From assembly GCF_029784135.1 (NCBI RefSeq), contig NC_073746.1:254165994-254229993 (forward strand): 64,000 nucleotides of DNA. The letters are read 5' to 3'. The notes under the pieces were generated by a model that saw nothing but the letters and a program-made list of their open reading frames with translations, made no database searches and was not told the origin of the DNA. Numbering within the stretch: the first letter of the stretch is position 1; every line of letters begins with the position of its first letter. The position numbers and the translations under genes are program-made. The stretch comes from Toxorhynchites rutilus septentrionalis. Taxonomy: Eukaryota; Arthropoda; Insecta; Diptera; Culicidae. Shown in pieces: positions 10,413 to 23,470 of the stretch.

Positions 10413-11003
10413 TGATATTTCGATAAATACGAAACGTGTTTACTTTGGTTTTATTGACAAATTTAATCTCCATGCGACCGATCGCATGGAGTGTATCTCT
10501 AGAACTGACTTATAACTAATTACAAAAGTCTTAAGCTAATTTTTCAAACAATAGTGTAGAGTTCTTTTTCTATTTTTCACTGGGAGGAGCCAAGTCGATA
10601 AAAAAGGGGAAAGGCCAATTAATGGAATGCAGTGTTCGATGTGAATGGGGTCAAGAAATAAAAATTCTTACTGCGCTCGTAAGCGCGCTTATCGATTTCA
10701 TGGGAAATCGTAAAGTGTCACGACGACTTTTGTATATGGTCGCGTATTTCATCAGAATAGAATTAGGTTTGTTCTGGTTTCGGGTTTATTGCCTTCAGCT
10801 GCGCGCGACATAATGTAAGAATGCATTCATACCGCTAGCGCATGTTGCTAGTTTTTATGAGTGAATGTGGGGGAAATATGGCAAATATTGAAGTGCTTGA
10901 TCAGTTTCTCATTTGTTGAGAAACAATTAACTGCTTATGGGGAGAAAAATAATTAATGGGATTTGGAATGGGATTTAAAAATAGCATTTGGAATCAAACT
11001 ACA
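10413..11003. mobile_element. Solo LTR in satellite A, relative of 49176-49832
   Basis: 591 bp from TGATATTTCGATAAATACG to GGAATCAAACTACA, flanked by ctattc at 10407-10412 and 11004-11009. The middle (ACAAAAGTCTTAAGCTAA, GGGAGGAGCCAAGTCGAT, AATGCAGTGTTCGATGTGAA) is clearly shared with 49295-49445, showing one dispersed LTR family. No genes. Confidence 0.65.
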
Positions 11004-11088
11004 CTATTCGTAACGAACGGACGAAAACCTCTGAAATTTCTCAATATTTTCTATTTCCTATTCGCACCGAACGAATGATAACCACTGT
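11004..11088 (+). repeat. Satellite A, last fragment
   Basis: About one and a half 54-bp units with the GAAATTTCTCAATATTTTC core. The repeat ends at CCACTG. This marks the right edge of satellite A. Confidence 0.8.
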
Positions 11089-12138
11089 GCAGTGTTGTAA
11101 ACGGTCGACATTTCTCTCAACCATCACATACTGCTCTTGCGCGAGAGTCACAGCTCAATATGTATTGCGAATGTGACCAAGAAAGCATTGCTCGGTTCCA
11201 ACAGTCACCTCTGAAATAAACGCACAGCGCAAACACGACAATCAATTGAACGTTTATATATTCTCTCTTTCTGTCGAACGTACCCAGAAGAGCGGTGAAA
11301 ATATGCTATTTCCATTCTACCATTCGTGCTCATAACCATTCTTTAATTCCGGCTACTTTGACTGTAGTTTTAATGTCATTTGACATTAAAACTGCAGTGG
11401 TATGCATTCTTCTTCTCTCTTTATTCTGCATTCAAGCGTAGCTGCTCACATACATCAACCTTCTCACTCACACATCCATACACGATGGATGATATTTAGA
11501 CGGATTGTTTAGATCAAAGCAACCGACAAACTATCCCCTATCAAGTGCGAATGTGTTGAATGAACGTTTCAAGCGGTGAGCGTTCCCCGTGAACACTGTT
11601 GTTTAATTACGGGACGATGAACAGCTAATGAATAAGACGGAAAAAAACCGAAATGTCATATGACATTTTTAGGTCGACGGTACTTTGACTGTTCATGTTA
11701 TGATGTTCATTAATGACACAGCACATACGTCTCCATAATTAGTGATACGATGGTAACCATTAACAAGACTGCCAAATCGATGAGCGAAGGGGAAACGAAA
11801 ACAGGAACCTGCTTAAAGACAGAGAGACAGGAAGAACCTTAGACTACTTAGATTGCACGCTTACAGCTAAAGTCTTTTCGGGTTGCAAGTTTCATTATGG
11901 TTTTTGGATGAGTGTACGCGGCGAAGTTGTTAACTCCCAAAATGCAAATGATTTTAAAAGTTCAAAGTTTGGTTTATATAAATTCGTTAGAACACTTTCT
12001 AGACTCGTACAGGATCACAAGTGACACCATTATTTATGCCCACGGTGATTGTGAATGCGTTGCCATCATGATATTCCTCCTGCTTGGCCAGACAAGCGGT
12101 GAATCGATGCGTGATATCCATGTACTCATCGTAGTAAG
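11089..12138. other. Unassigned spacer between the two satellites
   Basis: No gene that I can support. Two palindromes stand out: 11361-11398 (18-bp arms around TT, one mismatch) and 11651-11668 (AAATGTCATATGACATTT). Both lie near a TACTTTGACTGT motif (11353 and 11689), so they may be pieces of one small repeat. The 88-aa frame at 11912-12178 runs into satellite B and shows no domain. Confidence 0.35.
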
Positions 12139-12681
12139 CTGTACATTATTTTCAAGTTCTATTTCTATTATTTCTTAAATATAATGATAGCTCATGTTTC
12201 TATCTCTACGGAATATTATTTTTGCAAATAATAAATATTGAATATCTTTGAATTCGTCATCATATGACCAAAGGTCGCATGAGTGCGAAAAAACGACTAT
12301 AATAATCACTGTAAATTCTTTTTAAGTTCTATTTCTATTAATTTTGAAAAATAATGAAAGCTTATGTTTCTCATGCGGGATATTATCAATACGGAATATT
12401 ATTTTTGCAAATAATAAATATTGAATATCTTTGGAGTCGTCATCATATGACCAAAGGTCGCATGAGTGCGAAAAAATGACTATGATAATCACTGTAAATT
12501 CTTTTTAAGTTCTATTTCTATTATTTTTAAAAAATAATGAAAGCTTATGTTTCTCATGCGTGATATTATCACTACGGAATATTATTTTTGCAAATAATAA
12601 ATATTGAATATCTTTGGAGTCGTCATCATATGACCAAAGGTCGCATGAGTGCGAAAAAACGACTATAATAATCACTGTAAA

Positions 12682-13191
12682 CAAGTCACTGCATCAGTCT
12701 TTCGGATGGAGATAATTAACTGCTACGTTTGGCGTAGCTTTCTCGACTGTGCCGCCCAAGTGCCGCACGTTTGGTTTTATTCAATTGTCTTATTTTCTAT
12801 GTACCTAGCTATTTTACATATAATAATTTCTAGGCGTGATCAGACGCACTCTAAAGAAAACCATGTGCGGAACATCTCTTCCGTATGCCAGAATTAATAA
12901 CAAGGAAGACCGGCACCCAGCGGGGTTCTTGCACATGTGTTTACTATTCGTGGCCTTGCCGAGACTAGCGGCAAAGCGGAAAGAAAGCAAATGTACAATC
13001 ACGCTTGGTTCGCATCGAGTTACGCAACCATAAATAATAAACAGACCCTTGGCCCAGTAAAGAGGCTTGTAGTCGAATAATACTTATGCTTGCGTTGCTC
13101 GGCGTCTTCGTGGGGGATTTATTGCCTTAGGGGCATTGAACAATTTAGAATTTTGTTTATTATCGCGCGGGTGGTCTAGTAGTCATATTAC
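12682..13191. other. 510-bp insert in satellite B, copy 1
   Basis: Non-satellite sequence flanked by the direct repeat ATCACTGTAAA (12671-12681 and 13192-13202), which is itself monomer sequence, so it resembles an insertion with an 11-bp duplication. The reading frames at 12649-12897 and 12836-13033 show no known domain. Nothing identifies the insert as a known transposon. Confidence 0.6.
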
Positions 13192-14483
13192 ATCACTGTA
13201 AATTCTTTTTAAGTTCTATTTCTATTATTTTTAAAAAATAATGAAAGCTTATGTTTCTCATGCGTGATATTATCACTACGGAATATTATTTTTGCAAATA
13301 ATAAATATTGAATATCTTTGGAGTCGTCATCATATGACCAAAGGTCGCATGAGTGCGAAAAAACGACTATAATAATCACTGTAAATTCTTTTTAAGTTCT
13401 ATTTCTATTATTTTTAAAAAATAATGAAAGCTTATGTTTCTCATGCGTGATATTATCACTACGGAATATTATTTTTGCAAATAATAAATATTGAATATCT
13501 ATGGAGTCGTCATCATATGACCAAAGGTCGCATGAGTGCGAAAAAATTACTATGATAATCACTGTAAATTCTTTTTAAGTTCTATTTCTATTATTTTTGA
13601 AAAATAATGAAAGCTTATGTTTCTCATGCGTGATATTATCACTACGGAATATTATTTTTGCAAATAACAAATATTGAAAATCTTTGGAGTCGTCATCATA
13701 TGACCAAAGGTCGCATGTGTGCGAATAAACGACTATAATAATCACTGTAAATTCTTTTTAAGTTCTATTTCTATTATTTTTAAAAAATAATGAAAGCTTA
13801 TGTTTCTCATGCGTGATATTATCACTACGGAATATTATTTTTGCAAATGATAAATATTGAATATCTATGGAGTCGTCATCATATGACCAAAGGTCGCATG
13901 AGTGCGAATAAATGACTATAATAATCACTGTAAATTCTTTTTAAGTTCTATTTCTATTATTTTTAAAAAATAATGAAAGCTTATGTTTCTCATGCGTGAT
14001 ATTATCACTACGGAATATTATTTTTGCAAATAATAAATATTGAATATCTTTGGAGTCGTCATCATATGACCAAAGGTCGCATGAGTGCGAAAAAACGACT
14101 ATAATAATCACTGTAAATTCTTTTTAAGTTCTATTTCTATTATTTTTAAAAAATAATGAAAGCTTATGTTTCTCATGCGTGATATTATCACTACGGAATA
14201 TTATTTTTGCAAATAATAAATATTGAATATCTTTGGAGTCGTCATCATATGACCAAAGGTCGCATGAGTGCGAATAAATGACTATAATAATCACTGTAAA
14301 TTCTTTTTAAGTTCTATTTCTATTATTTTTAAAAAATAATGAAAGCTTATGTTTCTCATGCGTGATATTATCACTACAGAATATTATTTTTGCAAATAAT
14401 AAATATTGAATATCTTTGGAGTCGTCATCATATGACCAAAGGTCGCATGAGTGCGAAAAAATGACTATGATAATCACTGTAAA

Positions 14484-14993
14484 CAAGTCACTGCATCAGT
14501 CTTTCGGATGGAGATAATTAACTGCTACGTTTGGTGTAGCTTTCTCGACTGTGCCGCCCAAGTGCCGCACGTTTGGTTTTATTCAATTGTCTTATTTTCT
14601 ATGTACCTAGCTATTTTACATATAATAATTTCTAGGCGTGGTCAGACGCACTCTAAAGAAAACCATGTGCGGAACATCTCTTCCGTATGCCAGAATTAAT
14701 AACAAGGAAGACCGGCACCCAGCGGGGTTCTTGCACATGTGTTTACTATTCGTGGCCTTGCCGAGGCTAGCGGCAAAGCGGAAAGAAAGCAAATGTACAA
14801 TCACGCTTGGTTCGCATCGAGTTACGCAACCATAAATAATAAACAGACCCTTGGCCCAGTAAAGAGGCTTGTAGTCGAATAATACTTATGCTTGCGTTGC
14901 TCGGCGTCTTCGTGGGGGATTTATTGCCTTAGGGGCATTGAACAATTTAGAATTTTGTTTATTATCGCGCGGGTGGTCTAGTAGTCATATTAC
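14484..14993. other. 510-bp insert in satellite B, copy 2
   Basis: Nearly identical to 12682-13191, exactly 1,802 bp further on, with the same flanking satellite junctions. The differences I saw are single bases (for example GGCGTAG against GGTGTAG, and GTGATCAG against GTGGTCAG). The copy arose by tandem duplication of the insert plus about seven monomers, not by a second insertion. Confidence 0.85.
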
Positions 14994-17900
14994 ATCACTG
15001 TAAATTCTTTTTAAGTTCTATTTCTATTATTTTTAAAAAATAATGAAAGCTTATGTTTCTCATGCGTGATATTATCACTACGGAATATTATTTTTGCAAA
15101 TAATAAATATTGAATATCTTTGGAGTCGTCATCATATGACCAAAGGTCGCATGAGTACGAAAAAATTACTATGATAATCACTGTAAATTCTTTTTAAGTT
15201 CTATTTCTATTATTTTTGAAAAATAATGAAAGCTTATGTTTCTCATGCGTGATATTATCACTACGGAATATTATTTTTGCAAATAACAAATATTGAAAAT
15301 CTTTGGAGTCGTCATCATATGACCAAAGGTCGCATGAGTGCGAATAAACGACTATAATAATCACTGTAAATTCTTTTTAAGTTCTATTTCTATTATTTTT
15401 AAAAAATAATGAAAGCTTATGTTTCTCATGCGTGATATTATCACTACGGAATATTATTTTTGCAAATAATAAATATTGAATATCTATGGAGTCGTCATCA
15501 TATGACCAAAGGTCGCATGAGTGCGAATAAATGACTATAATAATCACTGTAAATTCTTTTTAAGTTCTATTTCTATTATTTTTTTAAAATAATGAAAGCT
15601 TATGTTTCTCATGCGTGATATTATCACTACGGAATATTATTTTTGCAAATAATAAATATTGAATATCTTTGGAGTCGTCATCATATGACCAAAGGTCGCA
15701 TGAGTGCGAAAAAACGACTATAATAATCACTGTAAATTCTTTTTAAGTTCTATTTCTATTATTTTTAAAAAATAATGAAAGCTTATGTTTCTCATGCGTG
15801 ATATTATCACTACGGAATATTATTTTTGCAAATAATAAATATTGAATATCTTTGGAGTCGTCATCATATGACCAAAGGTCGCATGAGTGCGAAAAAATTA
15901 CTATGATAATCACTGTAAATTCTTTTTAAGTTCTATTTCTATTATTTTTGAAAAATAATGAAAGCTTATGTTTCTCATGCGTGATATTATCACTACGGAA
16001 TATTATTTTTGCAAATAACAAATATTGAAAATCTTTGGAGTCGTCATCATATGACCAAAGGTCGCATGAGTGCGAATAAACGACTATAATAATCACTGTA
16101 AATTCTTTTTAAGTTCTATTTCTATTATTTTTAAAAAATAATGAAAGCTTATGTTTCTCATGCGTGATATTATCACTACGGAATATTATTTTTGCAAATA
16201 ATAAATATTGAATATCTTTGGAGTCGTCATCATATGACCAAAGGTCGCATGAGTGCGAAAAAATTACTATGATAATCACTGTAAATTCTTTTTAAGTTCT
16301 ATTTCTATTATTTTTGAAAAATAATGAAAGCTTATGTTTCTCATGCGTGATATTATCACTACGGAATATTATTTTTGCAAATAACAAGCATTGAAAATCT
16401 TTGGAGTCGTCATCATATGACCAAAGGTCGCATGAGTGCGAATAAATTACTATAATAATCACTGTAAATTCTTTTTAAGTTCTATTTCTATAATTTTTGA
16501 AAAATAATGAAAGCTTATGTTTTTCATACGTGATATTATCACTACGGAATATTATTTTTGCAAATAATAAATATTAAATATCTTTGGAGTCGTCATCATA
16601 TGACCAAAGGTCGCATGAGTGCGAATTAATTACTATAATAATCACTGTAAATTCTTTTTAAGTTCTATTTCTATTATTTTTGAAAAATAATGAAAGCTTA
16701 TGTTTTTCATTCGTGATATTATCACTACGGAATATTATTTTTGCAAATAATAAATATTGAATATCTTTGGAGTCGTCATCATATGACCAAAGGTCGCATG
16801 AGTGCGAAAAAATTACTATGATAATCACTGTAAATTCTTTTTAAGTTCTATTTCTATTATTTTTAAAAAATAATGAAAGCTTATGTTTCTCATGCGTGAT
16901 ATTATCACTACGGAATATTATTTTTGCATATAATAAATATTGAATATCTTTGGAGTCGTCATCATATGACCAAAGGTCGCATGAGTGCGAAAAAATTACT
17001 ATGATAATCACTGTAAATTCTTTTTAAGTTCTATTTCTATTATTTTTGAAAAATAATGAAAGCTTATGTTTCTCATGCGTGATATTATCACTACGGAATA
17101 TTATTTTTGCAAATAATAAATATTAAATATCTTTGGAGTCGTCATCATATGACCAAAGGTCGCATGAGTGCGAAAAAAACGACTATAATAATCACTGTAA
17201 ATTCTTTTTAAGTTCTATTTCTATTATTTTTGAAAAATAATGAAAGCTTATGTTTCTCATGCGTGATATTATCACTACGAAATATTATTTTTGCAAATAA
17301 TAAATATTGAAAATCTTTGGAGTCGTCATCATATGACCAAAGGTCGCATGAGTGCGAATAAATGACTATAATAATCACTGTAAATTCTGTTTAAGTTCTA
17401 TTTCTATTATTTTTTGAAAAATAAAGAAAGCTGGTGTTTTTCATACGTGATAGTATCACTACGGAATATTATTTTTGCAAATAACAAATATTGAAAATCT
17501 TTGGAGTCGTCATCATATGACCAAAGGTCGCATGAGTGCGAATAAACGACTATAATAATCACTGTAAATTCTTTTTAAGTTCTATTTCTATTATTTTTAA
17601 AAAATAATGAAGGCTTATGTTTCTCATGCGTGATATTATCACTACGGAATATTATTTTTGCAAATAATAAATATTGAATATCTTTGGAGTCGTCATCATA
17701 TGACCAAAGGTCGCATGAGTGCGAATAAATTACTATAATAATCACTGTAAATTCTTTTTAAGTTCTATTTCTATAATTTTTGAAAAATAATGAAAGCTTA
17801 TGTTTTTCATACGTGATATTATCACTACGGAATATTATTTTTGCAAATAATAAATATTAAATATCTTTGGAGTCGTCATCATATGACCAAAGGTCGCATG

Positions 17901-20900
17901 AGTGCGAATAAATTACTATGATAATCACTGTAAATTCTTTTTAAGTTCTATATCTATTATTTTTGAAAAATAATGAAAGCTTATGTTTCTCATGCGTGAT
18001 ATTATCACTACGGAATATTATTTTTGCAAATAACAAATATTGAAAATCTTTGGAGTCGTCATCATATGACCAAAGGTCGCATGAGTGCGAATAAATTACT
18101 ATAATAATCACTGTAAATTCTTTTTAAGTTCTATTTCTATAATTTTTGAAAAATAATGAAAGCTTATGTTTTTCATACGTGATATTATCACTACGGAATA
18201 TTATTTTTGCAAATAATAAATATTAAATATCTTTGGAGTCGTCATCATATGACCAAAGGTCGCATGAGTGCGAATAAATTACTATAATAATCACTGTAAA
18301 TTCTTTTTAAGTTCTATTTCTATTATTTTTGAAAAATAATGAAAGCTTATGTTTCTCATGCGTGATATTATCACTACGGAATATTATTTTTGCAAATAAT
18401 AAATATTGAATATCTATGGAGTCGTCATCATATGACCAAAGGTCGCATGAGTGCGAAAAAACGACTATAATAATCACTGTAAATTCTTTTTAAGTTCTAT
18501 TTCTATTATTTTTAAAAAATAATGAAAGCTTATGTTTCTCATGCGTGATATTATCACTACGGAATATTATTTTTGCAAATAATAAATATTGAATATCTTT
18601 GGAGTCGTCATCATATGACCAAAGGTCGCATGAGTGCGAAAAAACGACTATAATAATCACTGTAAATTCTTTTTAAGTTCTATTTCTATTATTTTTAAAA
18701 AATAATGAAAGCTTATGTTTCTCATGCGTGATATTATCACTACGGAATATTATTTTTGCAAATAATAAATATTGAATATCTATGGAGTCGTCATCATATG
18801 ACCAAAGGTCGCATGAGTGCGAAAAAACGACTATAATAATCACTGTAAATTCTTTTTAAGTTCTATTTCTATTATTTTTGAAAAATAATGAAAGCTTATG
18901 TTTCTCATGCGTGATATTATCACTACGGAATATTATTTTTGCAAATAATAAATATTAAATATCTTTGGAGTCGTCATCATATGACGAAAGGTCGCATGAG
19001 TGCGAAAAAATGACTATGATAATCACTGTAAATTCTTTTTAAGCTCTATTTCTATTATTTTTAAAAGATAATGAAAGCTTATGTTTCTCATGCGTGATAT
19101 TATCACTACGGAATATTATTTTTGCAAATCATAAATATTGAATATCTTTGGAGTCGTCATCATATGACCAAAGGTCGCATGAGTGCGAAAAAACGACTAT
19201 AATAATCACTGTAAATTCTTTTTAAGTTCTATTTCTATTATTTTTGAAAAATAATGAAAGCTTATGTTTCTCATGCGTGATATTATCACTACGGAATATT
19301 ATTTTTGCAAATAATAAATATTAAATATCTTTGGAGTCGTCATCATATGACCAAAGGTCGCATGAGTGCGAAAAAATGACTGATAATCACTGTAAATTCT
19401 TTTTAAGCTCTATTTCTATTATTTTTAAAAGATAATGAAAGCTTATGTTTCTCATGCGTGATATTATCACTACAGAATATTATTTTTGCAAATAATAAAT
19501 ATTGAATATCTTTGGAGTCGTCATCATATGACCAAAGGTCGCATGAGTGCGAAAAAACGACTATAATAATCACTGTAAATTCTTTTTAAGTTCTATTTCT
19601 ATTATTTTTGAAAAATAATGAAAGCTTATGTTTCTCATGCGTGATATTATCACTACGGAATATTATTTTTGCAAATAATAAATATTGAATATCTTTGGAG
19701 TCGTCATCATATGACCAAAGGTCGTATGAGTGCGAAAAAACGACTATAATAATCACTGTAAATTCTTTTTGAGTTCTATTTCTATTATATTTGAAAAATA
19801 ATGAAAGCTTATGTTTTTCATACGTGATATTATCACTACGGAATATTATTTTTGTAAATAATAAATATTGAATATCTTTGGAGTCGTCATCATATGACCA
19901 AAGGTCGCATGAGTGCGAATAAATGACTATAATAATCACTGTAAATTCTTTTTAAGTTCTATTTCTATTATTTTTGAAAAAATAATGAAAGCTTATGTTT
20001 TTCATACGTGATATTATCACTACGGAATATTATTTTTGAAAATAATAAATATTGAATATCTATGGAGTCGTCATCATATGACCAAAGGTCGCATGAGTGC
20101 GAATAAATGACTATAATAATCACTGTAAATTCTTTTTAAGTTCTATTTCTATTATTTTTGAAAAATAATGAAAGCTTATGTTTCTCATGCGTGATATTAT
20201 CACTACGGAATATTATTTTTGCAAATAATAAATATTGAATATCTATGGAGTCGTCATCATATGACCAAAGGTCGCATGAGTGCGAATAAATTACTATAAT
20301 AATCACTGTAAATTCTTTTTAAGTTCTATTTCTATTATATTTGAAAAATAATGAAAGCTTATGTTTTTCATACGTGATATTATCACTACGGAATATTATT
20401 TTTGCAAATAATAAATATTGAATATCTATGGAGTCGTCATCATATGACCAAAGGTCGCATGAGTGCGAATAAATGACTATAATAATCACTGTAAATTCTT
20501 TTTAAGTTCTATTTCTATTATTTTTGAAAAATAATGAAAGCTTATGTTTCTCATGCGTGATATTATCACTACGGAATATTATTTTTGCAAATAATAAATA
20601 TTGAATATCTTTGGAGTCGTCATCATATGACCAAAGGTCGCATGAGTGCGAATGAATGACCATAATAATCACTGTAAATTCTTTTTAAGTTCTATTTCTA
20701 TTATTTTTGAAAAATAATGAAAGCTTATGTTTTTCATACGTGATAGTATCACTACGGAATATTATTTTTGCAAATAATAAATATTGAATATCTTTGGAGT
20801 CGTCATCATATGACCAAAGGTCGCATGAGTGCGAATAAATTACTATAATAATCACCGTAAATTCTTTTTAAGTTCTATTTCTATTATATTTGAAAAATAA

Positions 20901-23470
20901 TGAAAGCTTATGTTTTTCATACGTGATATTATCACTACGGAATATTATTTTTGCAAATAATAAATATTGAATATCTATGAAGTCGTCATCATATGACCAA
21001 AGGTCGCATGAGTGCGAATAAATGACTATAATAATCACTGTAAATTCTTTTTAAGTTCTATTTCTATTATTTTTGAAAAATAATGAAAGCTTATGTTTCT
21101 CATGCGTGATATTATCACTACGGAATATTATTTTTGCAAATAATAAATATTGAATATCTATGGAGTCGTCATCATATGACCAAAGGTCGCATGAGTGCGA
21201 ATAAATTACTATAATAATCACTGTAAATTCTTTTTAAGTTCTATTTCTATTATATTTGAAAAATAATGAAAGCTTATGTTTTTCATACGTGATATTATCA
21301 CTACGGAATATTATTTTTGCAAATAATAAATATTGAATATCTATGGAGTCGTCATCATATGACCAAAGGTCGCATGAGTGCGAATAAATGACTATAATAA
21401 TCACTGTAAATTCTTTTTAAGTTCTATTTCTATTATTTTTGAAAAATAATGAAAGCTTATGTTTCTCATGCGTGATATTATCACTACGGAATATTATTTT
21501 TGCAAATAATAAATATTGAATATCTATGGAGTCGTCATCATATGACCAAAGGTCGCATGAGTGCGAATGAATGACTATAATAATCACTGTAAATTCTTTT
21601 TAAGTTCTATTTCTATTATTTTTGAAAAATAATGAAAGCTTATGTTTCTCATGCGTGATATTATCACTACGGAATATTATTTTTGCAAATAATAAATATT
21701 GAATATCTATGGAGTCGTCATCATATGACCAAAGGTCGCATGAGTGCGAATAAATGACTATAATAATCACTGTAAATTCTTTTTAAGTTCTATTTCTATT
21801 ATATTTGAAAAATAATGAAAGCTTATGTTTTTCATACGTGATATTATCACTACGGAATATTATTTTTGCAAATAATAAATATTGAATATCTATGGAGTCG
21901 TCATCATATGACCAAAGGTCGCATGAGTGCGAATAAATGACTATAATAATCACTGTAAATTCTTTTTAAGTTCTATTTCTATTATTTTTGAAAAATAATG
22001 AAAGCTTATGTTTCTCATGCGTGATATTATCACTACGGAATATTATTTTTGCAAATAATAAATATTGAATATCTATGGAGTCGTCATCATATGACCAAAG
22101 GTCGCATGAGTGCGAATGAATGACTATAATAATCACTGTAAATTCTTTTTAAGTTCTATTTCTATTATTTTTGAAAAATTATGAAAGCTTATGTTTTTCA
22201 TACGTGATAGTATCACTACGGAATATTATTTTTGCAAATAATAAATATTGAATATCTTTGGAGTCGTCATCATATGACCAAAGGTCGCATGAGTGCGAAT
22301 AAATGACTATAATAATCACTGTAAATTCTTTTTAAGTTCTATTTCTATTATATTTGAAAAATAATGAAAGCTTATGTTTTTCATACGTGATATTATCACT
22401 ACGGAATATTATTTTTGCAAATAATAAATATTGAATATCTATGAAGTCGTCATCATATGACCAAAGGTCGCATGAGTGCGAATAAATGACTATAATAATC
22501 ACTGTAAATTCTTTTTAAGTTCTATTTCTATTATTTTTGAAAAATAATGAAAGCTTATGTTTCTCATGCGTGATATTATCACTACGGAATATTATTTTTG
22601 CAAATAATAAATATTGAATATCTATGGAGTCGTCATCATATGACCAAAGGTCGCATGAGTGCGAATAAATGACTATAATAATCACTGTAAATTCTTTTTA
22701 AGTTCTATTTTTATTATATTTGAAAAATAATGAAAGCTTATGTTTTTCATACGTGATATTATCACTACGGAATATTATTTTTGCAAATAATAAATATTGA
22801 ATATCTTTGGAGTCGTCATCATATGACCAAAGGTCGCATGAGTGCGAATGAATGACCATAATAATCACTGTAAATTCTTTTTAAGTTCTATTTCTATAAT
22901 TTTTGAAAAATAATGAAAGCTTATGTTTTCATACGTGATAGTATCACTACGGAATATTATTTTTGCAAATAATAAATATTGAATATCTATGGAGTCGTCA
23001 TCATATGACCAAAGGTCGCATGAGTGCGAATAAATGACTATAATAATCACTGTAAATTCTTTTTAAGTTCTATTTCTATTATATTTGAAAAATAATGAAA
23101 GCTTATGTTTTTCATACGTGATATTATCACTACGGAATATTATTTTTGCAAATAATAAATATTGAATATCTTTGGAGTCGTCATCATATGACCAAAGGTC
23201 GCATGAGTGCGAATGAATGACTATAATAATCACTGTAAATTCTTTTTAAGTTCTATTTCTATTATTTTTGAAAAATAAAGAAAGCTTATGTTTTTCATAC
23301 GTGATATTATCACTACGGAATATTATTTTTGCAAATAATAAATATTGAATATCTTTGGAGTCGTCATCATATGACCAAAGGTCGCATGAGTGCGAATAAA
23401 TGATTATAATAATCACTGTAAATTCTTTTCAAGTTCTATTTCAATTATTTTTGAAAAATAATAAAAGCTT

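Larger units (their letters stand above)
12139..23466. repeat. Satellite B: 183-bp tandem array, about 56 monomers
   Basis: The monomer starts TGTAAATTCTTTTTAAGTTC and repeats every 183 bp (for example at 12310 and 12493). Conserved segments include GTGATATTATCAC, TTTTTGCAAATAATAAATATT and CATATGACCAAAGGTCGCAT. Variants mark longer-range order: the GTGATAGTATCAC variant at 20741 and 22205, and the CTATGAAG variant at 20971 and 22435, are each 1,464 bp apart, exactly eight monomers. The first monomer (12139-12309) is the most divergent, as expected at an array edge. Because 183 is 61 codons, antisense frames run across monomers (19586-19939); I do not regard these as genes. Confidence 0.95.

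Noticed and set aside
11912..12178. 88-aa plus frame at the satellite B edge
   Set aside because: Runs into the first satellite monomer, no domain, and no second copy to compare.
12649..12897. 82-aa frame conserved at 14451-14699
   Set aside because: The two copies are parts of a recent 1,802-bp duplication, so similarity does not show selection. The frame begins inside satellite sequence.
12990..13180. tRNA or SINE promoter-like motifs in the 510-bp insert (GGTTCGCATCGAG, GGTGGTCTAGTAGTCA)
   Set aside because: The A-box-like motif lies downstream of the B-box-like one, the wrong order on either strand, and there is no A-rich tail.
19586..19939. 117-aa antisense frame across two satellite monomers (and similar frames at 22865-23050, 24745-24981, 42005-42289, 59195-59383)
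   Set aside because: The monomer is 183 bp, a multiple of three, so any stop-free frame repeats. No start-site conservation or known domain; indels break it in most monomers.
12139..23466. Regular repeats that might be taken for a CRISPR array
   Set aside because: Units are 183 bp, contiguous, without unique spacers, and the surroundings are eukaryotic transposons.
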